Assembly: GCF_009740285.1 (NCBI RefSeq) | Contig: NZ_CP046566.1 | Coordinates: 1,604,501 to 1,668,500, forward strand | From: Phnomibacter ginsenosidimutans | GTDB taxonomy: Bacteria; Bacteroidota; Bacteroidia; Chitinophagales; Chitinophagaceae | Length of the DNA stretch: 64,000 nucleotides | Direction of reading: 5' to 3' | In this document: positions 8,966-18,264 of the stretch, piece after piece | How the letters are laid out: each line of letters opens with the position of its first letter | Numbering within the stretch: the first letter of the stretch is position 1 | Position numbers and translations under genes: made by a program | Notes under the pieces: model-generated | Told to the model about the DNA's origin: nothing | The model's input: only the letters and a program-made list of their open reading frames with translations | The model's database searches: none

Positions 8966-9796
8966 ATGACCGCTGCTGTGAAGAGAAATGTACATACGGA
9001 ATCGTTGCTGCATTATGAGGTAGACCATTTTGTGTTGGATAGCTATGCCCTCGACAGGGCCGTGCAGGTAGATGTGTACCGGCCGCAATTGCAAGAAGGC
9101 ATGCAGCCATCTTTGCTGCTGGTAAATGACGGGCAGGACCTGCCCAAAATGCCTTTTGCACCCATCATTGATGGCTTGTATGCCGCTGGTAAAATACGAC
9201 CACTCATGGTGGTGGCCATGCATTGCAGCGAAGAACGTAAACTGGAATATGGCACTGCAGACATTTTGGATTATATGAGCCGCGGCAGCCGTGCCCGCTA
9301 CCACCGCAAGTTTGTGTTGGATGAATTGATTCCCTACATACGACAGGAATATTTCTTGCCCGTCATACAGCAAATTGGTTATGCTGGTTTTTCACTGGGT
9401 GGCCTGTCGGCGCTGGATGTGGTATGGAAGCATCCTGAAATTTTTAATGTAGCAGGTGTTTTCAGCGGTTCATTATGGTGGCGGTTGAAAGATTTGAATG
9501 ATGGCTATGAAGAATCAACAGACCGCATCATGCACAAGCTGGTGCGGGAAGGAAAATATGCCGACAATCTGCGTTTCTTTTTTGAAACGGGTACACAAGA
9601 TGAAACCATGGATCGCAACAACAATGGCATCATCGATAGCATTGACGATACCTTGGATTTGATACAAGAGCTGGTAAACAAAGGCTACGATCGGGAGCAG
9701 CACATTCGCTACCTCGAGTTGCAGGATGGCCGCCATGATGTGCCCACCTGGGCCCGTGCTTTTCCCGACTTTTTAACCTGGGGTTGGGGTAAATAA
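8966..9796 (+). CDS. Putative esterase (alpha/beta hydrolase, esterase D-like)
   Basis: 276-residue cytosolic alpha/beta hydrolase of the putative esterase family (relatives include esterase D and enterochelin esterase). The strand-turn nucleophile motif is GFSLGG (Ser near residue 145), a late acidic segment (FFETGTQDETMD) and the terminal histidine in LQDGRHDVPTWARAFP complete a likely triad. Between them is DRNNNGIIDSIDDT, a DxNxD-type loop similar to calcium-binding EF-hand or dockerin loops. The ATG at 8966 is chosen over a GTG at 8933 because the upstream codons run through the promoter box. No signal peptide is evident. Substrate unknown. Confidence 0.85.
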   Translation: MTAAVKRNVHTESLLHYEVDHFVLDSYALDRAVQVDVYRPQLQEGMQPSLLLVNDGQDLPKMPFAPIIDGLYAAGKIRPLMVVAMHCSEERKLEYGTADILDYMSRGSRARYHRKFVLDELIPYIRQEYFLPVIQQIGYAGFSLGGLSALDVVWKHPEIFNVAGVFSGSLWWRLKDLNDGYEESTDRIMHKLVREGKYADNLRFFFETGTQDETMDRNNNGIIDSIDDTLDLIQELVNKGYDREQHIRYLELQDGRHDVPTWARAFPDFLTWGWGK

Positions 9797-9818
9797 CGGA
9801 TGCGGCTGTATGCAGCAT

Positions 9819-9851
9819 AAAAAATCCATTCCGAATTGGAATGGATTTTTT
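9819..9851. terminator. Bidirectional terminator between esterase and PBP1A genes
   Basis: AAAAAATCCATTCC (9819-9832) and GGAATGGATTTTTT (9838-9851) form a perfect 14-bp stem with a GAATT loop and A/T tails on both sides, between two convergent genes. Confidence 0.9.
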
Positions 9852-9873
9852 ATAAAAGGAATATTCATTTTAA

Positions 9874-12279
9874 TCAATTCTTTCTGACCGGTGCCGACAA
9901 CACAGCTTTTGGCGATTTGTCTGCAGGGTCTTGCTGCTTGCGGCCTGTGTCGGGCTTGGGTTTGTTGTTGGGCTTGGGCTGATCCTCTACGGGCAGTTCT
10001 GATTCACCGCCAATTTGGCCAAGTCCGTTGGTATCTACACCGCCGCCAAAGTAATCATCAATGTTGCCATTGCCCATGTCTTCGCCTTCTGCATCGGGGC
10101 TTTGCGGGCCTATTATGTTTTGGAAGTAATCGTAGTTGATGTCGTTTTTGTCGATGGCTGGTTTCACAAATTTGGCTTCGTTATCGTAGCCCAGTTTGCC
10201 GTCGTTGTATACTTTTTGCAAAAACATACCACAAGCCGGCAGAGCAGCAGCGCCACCATAACCTTCAGCAGAACTGCTGGGGAAGTGTATCCAGTTTTCA
10301 TCGCAACCCACCCAGGTGCCTGTCAGCAATTCTGGCGTGTACACCATAAACCATGCATCGGTATTGTCGTTGGTAGTACCTGTTTTAGCACCCATTTCTG
10401 CTCTGATACCGTAAGCATTCATGCGGGTGGCTGTACCAAATTTTACAGCACCGCCCATCATCTTGCACATGTTGTAGGCAGCCACTTCGCTTATCACTTC
10501 TTTTATCTGCGGAGCCACGTTCACAATTACGTTTCCGTTACGGTCTTCAATACGGCTGATGAATTGCGGCTTGGTATTGAAACCACGGCCGGGGAACATG
10601 GTGTACATCCACATCATTTCATACAAACTCAGGTCGCAACTGCCCAGTGCCAACGAAGGGTAGGCGTCGAGCTTGGTTTGCACCTGACAACGGTTGAGGA
10701 AGTCTACAAAACGTTGTGGCCCGATTTGCTTCATGAGGTAAGCCGCTGCACCATTGAGCGACTGCGCAATCGCTACCGCCATAGGAGGGCTACCACCACG
10801 GGCACCCTTGCCGTTGGCCGGTACCAAACCATATCCAGGAAAGTTTTGCTGTACGTTTTGCAGCGGCGTTTCGGGGGTAAAGCCTGCTTCTTCAATGGCC
10901 TGACAATACAGCATGGGCTTGATGGTAGAACCTACCTGCCGCTTCATGGTAATGTTGGCGTGGTCAATTTTGAACGTTTTATAATCGATGCCGCCTACCC
11001 AGGCTTTCACAAAACCCGTTTGGGGCTCCATCGACATAAAACCACTTTGCAGCAATGTTTTCAGATACTTGATGGAATCCATGGGTGTCATGGTGGTGTC
11101 TGTTTCCCGCTTTGCATTCCATGCAAATATTTTCATGGGCACAGGCTTAAAGAAGGTTTCTTTGTTTTCTTCATCACTCATTTCATCTTCCTTCTGAGCC
11201 CGCCAGCGGTCGCTTTGCTTCATGAACTTTTCCAGTTCTTTTTCGCGGCCTTTAAATACGCTACCAGATTTGATATTGGAGAACTGTTTGAAAATTCTTT
11301 GTTTGGCGGCCACGTTTTGTGCTACTGCTTCTTCTGCATAAAGCTGCATGCGTGGGTTGATGGTGGTATAAATTTTCAAACCATCGCGGTAGATATCATA
11401 CTTCTCGCCATTCGATTTTACGAGGTCTTTCAGCAGTTTGCGTACTTCTTCCTTCACCACATTTTCGCGGAAGTAAGGCGCAATACCAGAGTTGGCATCC
11501 AGTTTTTTGTATCGAAGATTGATGGGCTCCCGCTTGAGTTTGTTGGCATCGGCATCACTCAAAAAATTGTTGCGTACCATTTGGTCCAGCACCGTGTTGC
11601 GGCGGTCGAGTGCCTTCTTCGGATTGCGGCGTGGATTGTAAGTGGTATTGGCTTTGAGCATGCCCACCAACACCGCAGCTTCGTTTAGTTCCAGGCGGTC
11701 TGGTTCTTTTTGGAAAAACGTACGGGCCGCGTTGCGAATGCCATACACATTATCGCCAAACGCTACAGTGTTGAGGTAGTAAGTGATGATTTCATCTTTG
11801 GTGAAATTGCGTTCGAGCTTCACCGCAATAATCCATTCTTTAATTTTTTGCACCCCACGAGACAACTTGTTGCTGGCCCGCTGCCCGCCAAACAGGTTGA
11901 GAGCCAGCTGCTGGCTAATGGTGGATGCTCCACCGGCGGGGTCGAACGTAACCACACCTTTTACAGCCCGCAGCAACGACTTGCCATCGATACCGCTGTG
12001 CTCGTAAAAACGTTCGTCTTCAGTAGCTACCAATGCTTTGATGACGTACGGCGAAATGTCTTTGTAGCCCACGGGACTGCGGTCTTCCAAATAGAATTTG
12101 CCCATGGGGGTACCATCATCGGCATACACTTCCGAAGCCAATGATGCGGAAGGATTTTGCAAATCTTCGATGGAAGGCATTTTGCCCAACAAGCCAAAAT
12201 TGGTGGCTACAAAAAGTAAAACCACCACAGCCAAAAAGCCCAATGTGGCTTTCCATAAAATGCTTACAGCACGGGTCAT
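9874..12279 (-). CDS. Penicillin-binding protein 1A (bifunctional transglycosylase/transpeptidase)
   Basis: 801-residue class A PBP that polymerises and cross-links peptidoglycan. An N-terminal membrane anchor (ILWKATLGFLAVVVLLFV) is followed by the GT51 transglycosylase domain with the catalytic-Glu motif ATEDERFYEHSGIDG and GGASTISQQLALNLFGGQ. The transpeptidase domain has the active-site STIK (Ser near 451), a later SLN motif and GAKTGTTND. A proline/lysine-rich tail ends the protein. The ATG at 12279 (MTRAVSILWK) is chosen over a TTG 17 codons upstream. It lies downstream of the MORN-type lipoprotein and the SprE/PorW-like gene on the same strand. Confidence 0.96.
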   Translation of the reverse strand: MTRAVSILWKATLGFLAVVVLLFVATNFGLLGKMPSIEDLQNPSASLASEVYADDGTPMGKFYLEDRSPVGYKDISPYVIKALVATEDERFYEHSGIDGKSLLRAVKGVVTFDPAGGASTISQQLALNLFGGQRASNKLSRGVQKIKEWIIAVKLERNFTKDEIITYYLNTVAFGDNVYGIRNAARTFFQKEPDRLELNEAAVLVGMLKANTTYNPRRNPKKALDRRNTVLDQMVRNNFLSDADANKLKREPINLRYKKLDANSGIAPYFRENVVKEEVRKLLKDLVKSNGEKYDIYRDGLKIYTTINPRMQLYAEEAVAQNVAAKQRIFKQFSNIKSGSVFKGREKELEKFMKQSDRWRAQKEDEMSDEENKETFFKPVPMKIFAWNAKRETDTTMTPMDSIKYLKTLLQSGFMSMEPQTGFVKAWVGGIDYKTFKIDHANITMKRQVGSTIKPMLYCQAIEEAGFTPETPLQNVQQNFPGYGLVPANGKGARGGSPPMAVAIAQSLNGAAAYLMKQIGPQRFVDFLNRCQVQTKLDAYPSLALGSCDLSLYEMMWMYTMFPGRGFNTKPQFISRIEDRNGNVIVNVAPQIKEVISEVAAYNMCKMMGGAVKFGTATRMNAYGIRAEMGAKTGTTNDNTDAWFMVYTPELLTGTWVGCDENWIHFPSSSAEGYGGAAALPACGMFLQKVYNDGKLGYDNEAKFVKPAIDKNDINYDYFQNIIGPQSPDAEGEDMGNGNIDDYFGGGVDTNGLGQIGGESELPVEDQPKPNNKPKPDTGRKQQDPADKSPKAVLSAPVRKN

Positions 12280-12380
12280 GAATAGAAATGATTTATTGCT
12301 ACTTGCAGATTTCGGAATAATCTGGCACAAAATACGGTTTGCAGCAGTGAAGCCTTTGGTTTTTTAACAACGGCTTATGG

Positions 12381-12899
12381 CTATTTCAGTTTTTCGCCGA
12401 GGCTGGTGTATTCGTGGGTTTCTTTCAGCATACCGGCTTCATCAAAACTGCGCCATACGCCGGTTTTTATGCCATTCACAAAACGGCCATCTTCCCGCAC
12501 CCGGCCATCGCTGTAAAAGTATTTGGCACTGCCATCGGCTTTGCCTTTGTCGTTGAAATTCAGTTTGAAAATGCGTTGTCCGTTGGGATAAAAAGCCACG
12601 CTGTCCACCAGCTTGCCTAATTGGCGTTCGGTCATCAGTACAATCTGGCCTTGCACATCGTACCATAGCTGCATGCTTTTTTGGCCGTTGCCCAGCACAA
12701 TGGTTTCGCCACGAACCACGCCCAGCAGTCGGGTGCCTGTGTCGGGCATCATGGGTATAATGGTGTCGGCCATATTGGGCAGTTGGCGGATATAAGCCGT
12801 GTCAATGGTTTCAACCATTACATCGCTGGTGTTGGGTTTGCAAGCCATGGCAAAAACAACCATCAGCAATGCCAAACAAGAAAGGCGAATGATGTTCAT
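12381..12899 (-). CDS. Lipoprotein with MORN/YwqK-type repeats
   Basis: 172-residue predicted lipoprotein. Residues 1-20 form a signal with a lipobox-like FAMAC, so Cys near 20 would be lipidated. The body carries three short repeats of the type FYPNGQRIFKLNF, YFYSDGRVREDGRFVNG and GVWRSFDEAGML, which match the MORN-like YwqK repeat pattern (aromatic, Asp/Asn-Gly, then charged strand). Such proteins are common in Bacteroidota and have no settled function. It starts two bases after the stop of the SprE/PorW-like gene, so it is probably co-transcribed with it, and the PBP1A gene follows. Confidence 0.8.
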   Translation of the reverse strand: MNIIRLSCLALLMVVFAMACKPNTSDVMVETIDTAYIRQLPNMADTIIPMMPDTGTRLLGVVRGETIVLGNGQKSMQLWYDVQGQIVLMTERQLGKLVDSVAFYPNGQRIFKLNFNDKGKADGSAKYFYSDGRVREDGRFVNGIKTGVWRSFDEAGMLKETHEYTSLGEKLK

Positions 12900-12901
12900 A
12901 A

Positions 12902-15850
12902 TCAGAATTTTCCGGGGAAAGTTTGTTTCAGCAGTTGCTCGTACTCGGCCATGTTGGGGTCTTGTGCCAAGGCTTCGAGGCTGGCATCGTTGATGATAAT
13001 GTAGCGATACTTGGCAGCATCCAACCACGTGAGCACTTGCTTGCTGGCCACAGGTTTGAAATACTCAATGTAAGTGTAGGCCGCCGATGCATCGGTAAAA
13101 GCAGGGGAGCGGAGTATCACCAAAAACAGATTGTCTTTCAGTTTTTTCTTCTCTGCCGTAACTGTAGCCACCGGCGAGTTTTTGCGGGGCGAACTATTTA
13201 TGGAGTACAACACTTCATTTACATAAGCCGGGTCAATGTTTTCGAGCACAATGGCCACGTTCTGGCTGGCATTGGGCAGCAGGTTGAAACGGGAAGGCTT
13301 CTCCACTTTGGATTCCACCAGTTGGGTACTCACTGTGTCTTTCACCGGCTTAGGGGCCACTGTTGGCGCTACGGGCTGGCTGGGCTTTTGTGTTTGCGTA
13401 GTTACTGGACCGGGCTTGGTGGCTGGAGTGGTAACGGGTACCACCATGCGTTCTTCTGTGGCCCGGGTCACTTCCAGTTTGCTCAGGTAATCTTCAATTT
13501 CTTTGCGGCGGGGCAGTACTTCTTTTATCAGTTTGGCTTTCTCCGCCAATGGATGACTGGCAAACTTGCTAATGATATTATCAAGCTGACGGTTGGCCAG
13601 TGAGTCTTGCTTGCTTTGCAGCAAATACACAGTTTCAATATAGAGCAGCTGCGGCGTCCAGTAGTTGTCGCCAAAGCTGCTATCCGCCTGCTGTTTCAGT
13701 TGCGTCGCTTCTTTAAACTTGCCTTCTAAAAACAGGTTGTACACCTGCTTGTAGGTATTGTTGGCCGCAGTAGTTTTTTGCGCTGCCGCTTTTTGCTCAG
13801 GGCTATTGCTGTTGGCGGCTTTTGCCTGTGGCGATTGTCCGTATTTTTCAGTAAGTAAACGACGGGCTTTGTTGGCCAGTTCGGTGTCGCCAACCTTGGT
13901 GTAGCAATGAATAAGGTTGAACAAAGACTGTGTAACCAACTGTCCACTATCTACATTTTCCAGCACCATTTCGTAGTACTTAATGGCTTCGGGATAATCT
14001 TCAATTTGCTCATGCAGCGCCAAAGCTTTTTTAAATAACGCATTGTTGATGCGTAGCTTGGTTTTAAGTTGGCGTTCTTCACTGATGGGCAGCCGGCTGT
14101 ACAAGTTATCGAACGAGATGTCTGTTGTATCAAACTTTTCTTTTTCTTCTACACCTACCGGTTCTGGAATGGTGCCAGTTTGGCCACCCGGTGTGGCACG
14201 CCTGTTGGCTACAGATGATGAAGAGCTTCGCCGCCAGTTGTCAACATTGGGACGGTCGCCAAATTTTTCGCGGAAACTGTTGAAGCCATTGGCCCTTCGG
14301 GGTACATCATAAAAATACCAGGTGCCTGTATTGTTGCCAAACAAATCGGCGGTTGCTGTGGCATTGGCTGCTGCAGAACCTCCGGTGCTCACTTCCTCTT
14401 TCAGCCCTTTTTGCTTACGCATTATTTTGGCAATGTTGCGTACCGCATTCGAACGTTCGGGCTCTGGCGTAAGGGCTAGTTTTAAAAGGCTATCGTATAG
14501 GTAAATGATCTCATCGGCTTCAAACACTGCCTTGGTGCCGGGGCGGCGCATTTCTGTTTGCAATGAGTCAGCTTTTTTCGATAGTGATGTATTCACACTA
14601 TCATAAGGCATAGCTGCCTGTCCGTATTTTTTGGCGGCATACCGCACATTGCCCAACAGTTGAAAACTGCTGCTGCGTTGTGCAGCATTATCGGTATTGA
14701 AGCGGATGCTGGTTTGTAAATAATTATCAGCCGCTTCGTAGCCATTGCGTTCTACTTCAAACAAAGCGATGGCATAAAAAATAATATCGCGGTAGTTGCG
14801 GTAGCTGTCTTTTTGGCCAAGGCTTTGAGGTCGGCAATATTCTGGTCAATGATATTTGGATCTTCACTTTTGCGTAAGCGAATGGTGTTGAGGCGGGCAT
14901 AAATTTCCATCACCGGATCGATGGCTGCCTTGGTGGCTTGCTGGTATGCTTCAGAGGCTTCGTTGCGCATGCCTGCCAGCTGGTACAATTGGCCGGCGAG
15001 GTAATAACGGCGGGCTTTGTCGTGCAGGCTGCTCGCATTGTCCACTGCTTTTTCGGTGTACACGGCAGCGCTGTCGTATTGCTGCAGGCCGTAATACATA
15101 TAGGCTTGTTACTTCATTCAATTCATTCCTTAAACGCTCCGGAAAAACGGGATCATTTTTAATAGTGCTGAGCAAAGAAGAGGCATCGAGGTAATTGCCT
15201 TTGGCCGTGAGGGTACGAATCATCCAGAGGAAAGATTCGTTGCGGCTGGGAGGGCGGCTCAGTGCTTTTTTAGCGAGGTTGGTTTTTTCTTTGGTGGCAA
15301 TAGACAAAGCGTTGCTGCCTTCCACCGAGTTGCTGCCAATGGGTTGGTCGTAGCCGTCTTTTTCTTTTGGTGCATAGCTGGTGTTGAGAAATTGAAACGA
15401 CATCATGGCCGAGTCAAAATCCATGCGGTGCAGGTAGGCCTTGCCCATCAGCAGGTACAGGTTGTCTATCCAGTCGTTGCGCAGGTCGTGCAGCAAAATG
15501 CCGGTAGTCACGGTTTGCAAAATGGAATCAATATCGCCGTTGGCAGCCGTTGTTTTTAAACTGTACGGGAAAAAGGACAACAGTTCTGTATAATCGTCTT
15601 TTTGTGTTTCAATAGCCTGATCAATGATTTTGATGAGCTTTTCATTGGCATTGAAATAGTAGTTGTAATGCGTGTACGTGTTTTGAAAAAAACGGCGGAT
15701 GGGCGTGAACTTTTTGTCGGCCATTTTTTCGGAACCCAGCTTGCGTTCTTCAAACTGCTTGGGTTTTTTCATCTGAAACTCCAGCTTGGGCTGTGCCGTA
15801 GCCATCAGGGCAGGCAGGCACATGGCCAGTAGCAACCAGCCGTGCAGCAT
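12902..15850 (-). CDS. SprE/PorW-type TPR protein (gliding/type IX secretion), two frameshifts
   Basis: About 982 residues when two one-base breaks are repaired. The N-terminus (MLHGWLLLAMCLPALMATAQ) is a signal peptide, followed by a conserved FFQNTYTHYNYYFNANEKL segment that is characteristic of SprE/PorW, an envelope protein needed for gliding motility or type IX secretion. TPR-like helices follow (for example LYLLMGKAYLHRMDFDSAMM and LFNLIHCYTKVGDTELANKA) and the end is rich in Pro/Thr before a final alpha/beta domain. Breaks: near 15106-15107, where one base less reads NELNEVTAYMYYGLQQYD, and at the T5 run 14810-14814, where one base more reads LAKKDSYRNYRDIIFYAIA. The two corrections cancel in length. 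The start at 15850 replaces an upstream TTG. Confidence 0.8.
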
Positions 15851-16080
15851 ACGGCGCAGGTATTTGAAAACGGTATGTGAAGGCGTCAATTGGTTGGTCA
15901 CTGGGTTAGATTTCGGATGCAACAACACGAGGAACAAAGAACGGTAAAACGGCAACGTTATCCAAAATGGGCCACTGCGGCATTGCCGTGCAACAAAGGC
16001 TTTTGTTGAAAGGAAAAATTGGCATGCTCATGATTGCTGCTTAATATTTGCAGGTAGTAAATGTATAAACGTACAAAGCC

Positions 16081-16485
16081 ATGGAAACATTGCGAAACAA
16101 GCCCGTAGCCAAACGGCTGCGCAACCGCTACCGGTTGGTGGTTATGAACGATGATACGTTTGAAGAAGTGATCACCTTCAAACTTACCCGGCTGAGCGTT
16201 TATATCCTCATGAGTACGATATTTGTTGTACTCGTCGGGCTAACCATTGCACTCATCTCATTCACCAACCTCCGCTTTCTCATTCCCGGTTATGGCAAGC
16301 AAAGTTCGCTGCAGGAGCTGCGGCAGCTAAAAATGCGTACCGACAGTTTGGAAAAGGCCATGGGCCAGCAACAGCAGTACCTGCAAAACCTGCAAAATGT
16401 GCTGCAGGGAACCACACCCACCACGGTGCCGCTGGATACCAGCCTGCTCAAAAACCTGCCACCCACCGAAGAAATAACCGATTGA
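16081..16485 (+). CDS. Small membrane protein with coiled coil, upstream of bactofilin
   Basis: 134 residues: a basic N-terminal cytosolic stretch (METLRNKPVAKRLRNRYRLV), one transmembrane helix at about 40-62, and a short coiled coil (LQELRQLKMRTDSLEKAMGQ). The layout resembles the N-terminal part of the envelope M23 peptidases that often stand before bactofilin genes in Bacteroidota, but no M23 domain follows: the stop at 16485 is only 20 bases before the bactofilin start. It may be a short scaffold partner of bactofilin or a shortened relative of such a peptidase. No catalytic motif is seen. Confidence 0.65.
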   Translation: METLRNKPVAKRLRNRYRLVVMNDDTFEEVITFKLTRLSVYILMSTIFVVLVGLTIALISFTNLRFLIPGYGKQSSLQELRQLKMRTDSLEKAMGQQQQYLQNLQNVLQGTTPTTVPLDTSLLKNLPPTEEITD

Positions 16486-16507
16486 TGACTCAACCAACGG
16501 AGGAATG

Positions 16508-16935
16508 ATGTTTCAAAAAAACAAGTGGGCGATGCACAGCCCGGCAGCGATGCCACCACTATTGTAGCCGCCGGCACCAAGGCCATCGGCGATTTTGAAT
16601 GTGCCAATCACTTACGCATTGATGGCCAGATTGAAGGCAACATTCAATGCGATAGCAAAGTGGTGATAGGCCAGTCGGGCAAAGTAAGCGGTGCCATTAG
16701 CTGCGGCAATGCCGATATCAGCGGCCATTTGTTCGGCGATATTGTAGTGGCCGAAAGCCTCATTTTGCGTAAGTCGGCCGTGGTGCATGGCGATATACAA
16801 GCCAACCTGTTGCAAATGGAAGCCGGCGTAACCTTCAACGGTAAATGCCACATGGGCCCCAAAACCGGCGCCGATAGCATAGCCTTGAAAAAAACCAAAA
16901 AACAACCCGTGCTGGTTACGGACGATGCCGACTGA
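16508..16935 (+). CDS. Bactofilin (polymer-forming cytoskeletal protein), start region frameshifted
   Basis: About 142-residue bactofilin, a beta-helical polymer that forms membrane-linked scaffolds for cell-wall enzymes. The core repeats are plain: IVAAGTKAIGDFECANHLRI, DGQIEGNIQCDSKVVIGQSG, VSGAISCGNADISGHLFGDI and VVHGDIQANLLQMEAGVTFN. The natural start is the ATG at 16508 (MFQ), but the frame breaks at the A7 run 16515-16521; one more A gives MFQKKQVGDAQPGSDATTIV. Without the repair the only start is a GTG at 16525. A short basic/acidic tail (KKTKKQPVLVTDDAD) overlaps the next gene by 11 bases. The neighbouring membrane coiled-coil protein is a likely partner. Confidence 0.9.
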
Positions 16936-17158
16936 TTCTTCACCATCTCCCAACAACAATTGGATGCGCTACGCCGGCATGGCGGGTCAAATGCTGGCTA
17001 CCCTTGGTCTTGGTGTTTGGCTGGGTATGTGGCTCGATGGTAAAACAGCCATGGGTTTCCCCATCTTTGCACTCAGCATTCCGGTATTGCTGTTGGTAGG
17101 CATATTGTGGCAGCTTATCAAAGACACTAACCCCAACAACAAGAAACGTAAACGCTGA
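16925..17158 (+). CDS. AtpZ/AtpI-type F0F1-ATPase accessory membrane protein
   Basis: 77-residue protein with two transmembrane helices (YAGMAGQMLATLGLGVWLGMW and FALSIPVLLLVGILWQLI) joined by a short loop with GKTAMGFP, the normal form of the AtpZ-type small subunit encoded ahead of ATP synthase genes. It overlaps the end of the bactofilin gene by 11 bases. It is followed one base later by a larger four-helix membrane protein, as in many Bacteroidota atp loci, yet atpB and the rest of the ATP synthase genes are not in the next 1.5 kb, so the operon either ends here or lies elsewhere. Confidence 0.75.
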   Translation: MPTDSSPSPNNNWMRYAGMAGQMLATLGLGVWLGMWLDGKTAMGFPIFALSIPVLLLVGILWQLIKDTNPNNKKRKR

Positions 17159-17159
17159 C

Positions 17160-17594
17160 ATGATATTTATGAAAAAGAAATTGCTTCCCCTCGTTATTGC
17201 TTTTGTGGTAATCACTCTTGGTATTTTTATTGGAAAGTCTGCGCTGGAAGCGAAACATGTTGATACGACTGTTTTGCTCATAGGCAACGCGGTTATTTTT
17301 GCCATCACCCTGTTGGCGCATCTAATGTATGCTGCTGCTATGAAAAGCGAAAAAAGCTACGGCTTTGTGCGACAGGTGTACACTGGTTTTATCCTCAAAT
17401 TTTTTGCCTTGCTGGTGCTGGCCATGGTGTATTTCTATTTTGCCAAAGAAGTGAATAAGCCGGCTGTTTTTATCTGCATGGTTATTTACTTGTTGTACAA
17501 CTTTTTGGGTACATCGTAGGTGGTACGTAAGCCTGCTCATCCGGCGCCAGATGCACATCAGGCACACAAGCACAAGAAGAAAAAACATCACTAA
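17160..17594 (+). CDS. AtpI-like four-helix membrane protein, in-frame TAG at 17517
   Basis: The frame from 17160 encodes about four transmembrane helices (LLPLVIAFVVITLGIFIG, LLIGNAVIFAITLLAHLMY, FFALLVLAMVYFYF, AVFICMVIYLLYNFLG), resembling the uncharacterised membrane protein that follows AtpZ in Bacteroidota. A TAG at 17517-17519 ends it after 119 residues, but the same frame continues for 25 more codons with a sensible basic, His-rich tail (VVRKPAHPAPDAHQAHKHK...) to a TAA at 17594. A single T-to-A change (TTG to TAG) would explain it. Whether this is a real nonsense mutation or a base-call error cannot be told. A second ATG at 17169 is an equally possible start. Confidence 0.6.
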
Positions 17595-17617
17595 GCAAGC
17601 CCACACTATTACGGTAC

Positions 17618-18235
17618 ATGGCCGCCCGTCAGCATCCTTTTGAAGCACTGAAGCAATACCTGCCCACGGGTAGTTTTGATTTGGTAATGCCGCTGATACT
17701 GGAGCACAAAGTGCATTTGGTCATTACCAAAGAGCGGCAAACCAAGCTCGGCGATTTTCGGCATGCTCACCGCAACAACAACCACCGCATTACGGTCAAT
17801 GGCAATCTTAACGTACATGCCTTTCTGATAACGCTCATACATGAGCTGGCACATTTGCTGGCCTACCAGCGGTTTGGCCACCGCATACCGCCGCATGGCA
17901 AGGAGTGGAAATACACCTACAGCCAATTGCTCAGTAATTTTTTGGCGGCCAATATTTTTCCGGCCGATGTAGCTCACGAACTTACATTGATGCTGGGCAA
18001 CCCCGCAGCCAGCAGCAGTGCAGAAGATGGCTTGCAACGGGTGCTGCGCAAATACGATCCGCCAAGGCCCGGCATTGCTACTGTTGAAGAAATTGAAGAA
18101 GGCGGCGCTTTTTTGCTCAATGATGGCCGGGCTTTCATCAGAGGTGAGCAGCTGCGCAAACGCATTCGCTGCCACGAAATGAATGGCAACCGCATTTACC
18201 TGTTTCATCCGTTGTATGAAGTACAGCGGCTTTAA
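17618..18235 (+). CDS. SprT-like zinc metalloprotease-family protein
   Basis: 205-residue SprT-like protein. The zinc-binding motif HELAHLLAYQRFG, with the third ligand expected in the following GKEWKYTYSQLL region (PPHGKEW), marks the family, related to the SPRTN DNA-protein crosslink protease and to bacterial SprT. The N-terminal part (LVITKERQTKLGDFRH) fits the family fold. The start is the ATG at 17618. Bacterial members have no firmly established function. It is separate from the AtpI-like gene by 23 bases on the same strand. Confidence 0.88.
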   Translation: MAARQHPFEALKQYLPTGSFDLVMPLILEHKVHLVITKERQTKLGDFRHAHRNNNHRITVNGNLNVHAFLITLIHELAHLLAYQRFGHRIPPHGKEWKYTYSQLLSNFLAANIFPADVAHELTLMLGNPAASSSAEDGLQRVLRKYDPPRPGIATVEEIEEGGAFLLNDGRAFIRGEQLRKRIRCHEMNGNRIYLFHPLYEVQRL

Positions 18236-18264
18236 GTACATTTACTACACCTTAATCTTTGTTT

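Noticed and set aside
10015-11688. 557-codon open frame on the plus strand
   Set aside because: Antisense to PBP1A, whose motifs are intact; a product of codon composition.
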